From: Mercenaria mercenaria
Lineage: Eukaryota; Mollusca; Bivalvia; Venerida; Veneridae
Direction of reading: 5' to 3'
NCBI RefSeq assembly: GCF_021730395.1
Contig: NC_069363.1
Coordinates: 54,369,001 to 54,433,000 of the forward strand
Length of the DNA stretch: 64,000 nt
Of this stretch, positions 60,220-64,000 are shown in pieces (positions within the stretch are counted from its first letter, which is position 1; each line of letters starts with the position of its first letter). Made by a program: the position numbers and the translations under genes. Under the pieces are notes generated by a model. The model made no database searches. It was not told where the DNA came from and saw only the letters and a program-made list of their open reading frames with translations.

Positions 60220-61432
60220 TAACCATCGGAAGAAATCATCTAAAGTTATTTCTTTTTCAACTCTAGTGGCCCCAAAAAGGGCCAAAGTGTCCCTATTTGA
60301 ATAGATTTGATATAAGACATAACATGGTAAAGGACCTTATAATGATTCTCCGGACAAGGTTTTATGAAGGAATTAGAGAGGAATTTAGTAAAAGGTATCT
60401 CTATTTTGCAGCTCTAGCAGCCCCTAAAAGAGGCCACACTAATTGCATAAATTAGTTAAAGGACCTAATAAAAGTTTGATGAAGATCCATCAAGCGGTTG
60501 AGAAGTAGTCATTTAAAGGCATTTGTAGCTTTAGGTCTAGTGGCCTCTTAGAGGGCCATGCACTCCCCCACCCCAACCCACAATTAAAAAAATGGAGCGG
60601 GCAATATAATGATGCTACGAACCGAGAATGATGACAGTCAAATGAATGGTTCATTAGAAGTAGTCATTAAAGGTATTTTTGATTTTAGCCCTTTTAACAA
60701 ACAGTCTCCGTTTGAATAAAATTGAGAGACAGCCCTCTAATGATGCCACCGGCCATCTCTGATGAAGATCCGTCCAGCGGTTCATGACCAGAAAGTATTT
60801 CTATTTGTAGCTCTAGTTGCCCCTTAGAGGGGCAAAGTGCCCTTAATCAAACAAATTTGAGAAAGGACCTTATACTGGTCTCTAGACCAAGTTTGGTGAA
60901 TATCCATCAAATGGTTCATGAGTAGTCGTTTAAAGGTATTTCTATTTTGAACTCTAACAGCCCCTGAAAGGGACCAAGTGCCCCTAACAGAACAATTTTG
61001 GTGAAGATTCTTATAAGGATGCTACACATCAAGTTTGAAGAAGATCCATTGAGTGGTTCATGAGATAACATCATTTAAAGGTATTTCTAATTTTAGCTCT
61101 GGTAACCCCTCAAAGGGGCCAGTCGTCCCCATCTGAACCAGTTTGGGAGAAGATGTTATAATGATGCTACAGACTATGTTTGATAAAGATCCATCAAGCG
61201 GTTCATGAGAAGTTCCTTAAATGTTTTCCCTATTATTTTTTTGCTCTAGCTGCCCTTAAAGGGGCCAAGATTAACCATTTGATCAAACTTGATAGAGATC
61301 TATCCCAAAATTCTACTGACCAAGTTTTGGTATAAATGTAACCAGTAGTTTCAGAGGAGAAAAATTTTAAGTATAATGTTGACGCAGGAAGACGGACGAT
61401 GGACGCCGTACAATCCACCTATACTAATAGCT
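60220..61432 (+). repeat. Tandem array of ~150-160 bp units in the 3.7 kb insertion
   Basis: About seven decayed units share GGTATTTCTATTTT, GCTCTAG..GCCCCTNAAAGGGGCCA-like blocks, AGTTTGATGAAGATCCATC and GGTTCATGAGAAGT. The end has GACGGACGATGGACGCCG, a tail type seen in other elements of this window. Confidence 0.7.
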
Positions 61433-61949
61433 AAAAAGAGACATGAATATAACATTGATTGTGTTGTGTAAAAGAGAACTGGTATGACTGAAAAGTACAG
61501 TTACATGCAAAAATTGAACATAATATAAAAACTGTCGTTTTGTGAAAGAATATAGTTATTACTGAGAATATTTAGTTGCAAAGGAAATGTTATTAGGTTT
61601 TGTTATAATGCTTAGTATTATGTCAAACTTAATGCCAACTGATAATAAAACACGGAAAATCTTACTCAGCGTAATGAAAAGCTAGTTGTATTTGGCAAAT
61701 AGAATAGTTACGACTAAAAATGATTTTAGATCTTTGTTCATTGCTGACAATAATTATTGTGGTTACTGAGTAATTAAACTTCAAAATATTTTTGTTGTTG
61801 TTTAACACAATACTACGATATGGTTTACGAATACCCATCTGCAAATAAGTAGGACCAATGTGCCTAGTTAATAGCCAATTGTGTATAGCGTAGCAGTTCA
61901 GTTAACCCTGAAGAATACGGACAGCATGGTAAAAAATTGGCAAATCAGT

Positions 61950-62100
61950 CCAAATCTTCTGACTTTGAACACCTGCCTCTCACCACTGTTTGAATCCTCG
62001 CTTTTTCGTGTGAGGAAGCCATCCAGTTGACACGAAGAAAGTCGTATACCCAGGTATCCGTGCGTGCCAAAAATAATGCACCTAGAGTCCTCCTCCACAA
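61950..62100 (+). mobile_element. Decayed SINE remnant
   Basis: GACTTTGAACACCTGCCTCTC, TTTGAATCCTCGC (B-box remnant) and GAGGAAGCCATCCAGTTGAC match the layout of the SINE at 23604, in + orientation. Confidence 0.5.
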
Positions 62101-62449
62101 AGAAAATCTTGAAAGTTGCAATATGGCCTATAATATTGTGTCAGTTTGATGATACTAAAACCAAATCTAATCGTCCTTTTATTTCAAAATGAGTACAGTG
62201 ACTGTCATTAAGTACTGTTTAAGAGCTCTCGCACTATTTTCAATATACAATTGTAATAAATATATCTTGCTCTATGTCCAATTTTGTAAATTCACAGTGC
62301 TCTATCTCCCGATAGAGCAATACACCTTTAACATTTTTTTCTATTTTTGTCAAATTTGCTCTATCTCCAAAGTGAAAAATGTATAATGTAGATTTTTTTT
62401 TCTGTTCTGTGAATACATTTTTGTTTTAATTAACGCTTTCTATTTGGTT

Positions 62450-63060
62450 TTAATACATTTTCCCGAGTTATTCTTTTTTTCTAAATATTCTTTTTTAAAA
62501 CTGGATGTGTCACAAAGTGAACAGAATATATTATAATAACATCATCCATTCATCCATATATAAATATATATATGAAAAAGCGATATGTTATTTCTAACAT
62601 GGATATAAATGAGGAGTTTTACGGCTAGTTACATTTGTTTGCGATGTGCAGGCTAGAAACCTGAACAAAAATAACGAAATCAATGCAAAATCTATGGTTT
62701 ACTTATGCTATTGTATTGTGAATGCACTGACTGTTGAGTCCTGTGCTATTTTTAGATAGCAGACCTTATCGGTGACGTCACAGGTCCTTACCTACGGGAG
62801 TGTGCTATACTTTAAACAGACATTGCAACCCAAATTTTACAAGATGATCATTACATATTTATATAGCTGTGACCTAGAAGGAACTTTTTCTATGCTTTAA
62901 CTTGTAAAATAGAATAGGTTGGTCAGGGCTACGGATAACAGGCACCAGTATCGGACCTGGGACAAAATATGTTTGTTTTCATCCTAAATAAGTTCAAAAT
63001 GAAAAATATGTAGTAAAATATGAGCCCCCTTCAAAATATACATATGTCTACTGAAGGCCA
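62450..63060. other. Stretch without a recognised gene
   Basis: AT-rich, with a TA-repeat patch near 62556-62576. Nothing else seen. Confidence 0.35.
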
Positions 63061-64000
63061 GAATCTCGAGAATCGAGCCTGCGAGCAATGGGTTCACTTC
63101 CCGGGTCGTTGTGAAATAAATTCTCTAGACAATTTAACAAACTACCTATCACCATTTCACGTGTACATTTAGCTACAAAATGAGACCGACCCCAAGTCTC
63201 TAGCCCTTCCCATTCATGAAATATCTATCAGAAAACGAGTGCCTTTCTGTTGCAAGTTCAAGGTAGACAGAAATGTGGCACAACGAAACGGTACAAAATC
63301 ACGGACTAAAATATGCTTGTCAGCCTAGCAAGGGTCAAATTCAATAAAAAATACTAAAGGGTATAAATAAATACATAAACTAGGGCCACTCACAATCGTC
63401 AGTAGCATCTCAAACACGCGATATTGGCGTTTTCAAATTTTTCCACGGTCTTTCAATTGAATGCTACGCCATTGAACAGAATTCATAAGGTATTTTTAAA
63501 CACAATTTCTGATTGGCCAATAGCGACACACCTCCGACAGAAACGCATCGTTTCGCACAAAATTACTCTGATATTATCGTATCGGTTTCAATGGCGGATA
63601 ATACAATTGAAAGACCGACGGAAAAATAAAAAAGTAAATATCGCGTGTAGCAGATGCTACTGACGGTAGTGAGTGGCCATAATTGCATATTTAGTAATAC
63701 TTGTTATTAATATCAAATGAATTTGACCCTTGCTAGGCTGACAAACATCTTTTAGTCCGTGATTTCGTACCGTTTCGTTGTGCCACATTTCTATCTACCT
63801 GGAACTTGCAGCAGAAAGGCACTCGTTTTCTGATAGATATTTCATGAAAGGGAAGGGCTAGAGACTTGGGGTCGGTCTCATTTTGTAGCTAAATGTACAC
63901 GTGAAATGTTGATAGGTAGTTTGTTTAATTGTCTAGAGAATTTATTTCCCAACGGCCCGGGAAGTGAACCCATTGCTCGCAGGCTCGATTCTCGAGATTC
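63061..64000. repeat. ~940 bp palindrome (long inverted repeat) reaching the window end
   Basis: Base 63061 pairs with 64000. Arms of about 425 bases (63061-63485 and 63580-64000) read as reverse complements with modest divergence, and the loop is ~95 bases. Well-matched blocks include GAATCTCGAGAATCGAGCC, GACTTGGGGTCGGTCTCATT (right arm) and GTCTTTCAATTG near the loop. It may continue past the window. No coding frame; a foldback element is the likely nature. Confidence 0.85.

Larger units (their letters stand above)
58698..62382. mobile_element. 3,685 bp insertion of unknown family with 5 bp target duplication ATAAT
   Basis: ATAAT lies on both sides (58693-58697 and 62383-62387), while the uninterrupted unit 1 has it once, so this is an insertion. 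It starts CGTCGCCTGATTC and ends AAGTGAAAAATGT, with no obvious terminal inverted repeats. The motif GCTCTATCTCC recurs near both ends (about 58720, 58990, 62300, 62350, with variants). No convincing open frame. It holds a core tandem array and SINE remnants. Confidence 0.75.
57827..62449 (+). repeat. 939 bp tandem duplication, unit 2, split by a 3.7 kb insertion
   Basis: Unit 2 runs 57827-58697 and resumes at 62388-62449 (GTAGATTTTTTTTTCTG through CGCTTTCTATTTGG). The DNA between is the insertion listed next. Confidence 0.88.

Overview
The window looks like nuclear DNA of a bivalve mollusc, probably a venerid-type clam. This is inferred from AT-rich DNA, intron-split animal genes and many short repeats of kinds common in bivalve genomes: foldback MITEs, elements with ~145-165 bp core tandem repeats, and tRNA-derived SINEs. 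No bacterial-type operon, rRNA or CRISPR array is present, and the only tRNA-like sequences are SINE heads.

Layout. (1) 977-3306 (+): a two-exon secreted carboxylesterase/cholinesterase-like gene with a complete Ser-Glu-His triad. A 2.8 kb repeat element starts 24 bases after its stop. (2) 6576-8602 (-): a four-exon SLC19-family folate/thiamine transporter, convergent with the esterase. (3) 11605-20304 (+): a ten-exon ornithine decarboxylase (ODC)-like gene, here called ODC-A. It has an in-frame TGA in exon 2 and a frame-changing shortfall in exon 6, so it is probably a pseudogene. (4) 22948-27307 (-): a four-exon RluA-type pseudouridine synthase that matches RPUSD1. (5) 27.9-38.5 kb: intergenic DNA with two internally deleted Jockey-like LINE fragments, a decayed transposase-like region and MITEs. 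(6) 39263-53478 (+): a second, uninterrupted ten-exon ODC-like gene (ODC-B, 442 aa). It keeps the PLP lysine but has Ser in place of Arg277 and lacks Asp332 and Asp361, which suggests an antizyme-inhibitor-like or otherwise altered protein. (7) 54-64 kb: no gene seen. It holds a SINE, a 939 bp tandem duplication whose second copy is split by a 3.7 kb insertion with a 5 bp target duplication, and a ~940 bp palindrome that reaches the window end.

ODC-A and ODC-B have the same ten-exon structure. Exons 2, 3, 4, 5 and 9 have identical lengths (97, 77, 173, 138 and 212 bp), so they are paralogs from a local duplication. They now flank RPUSD1 on the opposite strand. If ODC-B acts like vertebrate antizyme inhibitors, it would bind antizyme and regulate polyamine synthesis rather than make putrescine. 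Two genes (ODC-A exon 5 and RPUSD1 exon 3) carry short tandem duplications that copy their own splice donor.

Exon boundaries were read by hand from frame continuity, GT/AG sites and paralog or family comparison. No alignment or database search was run.
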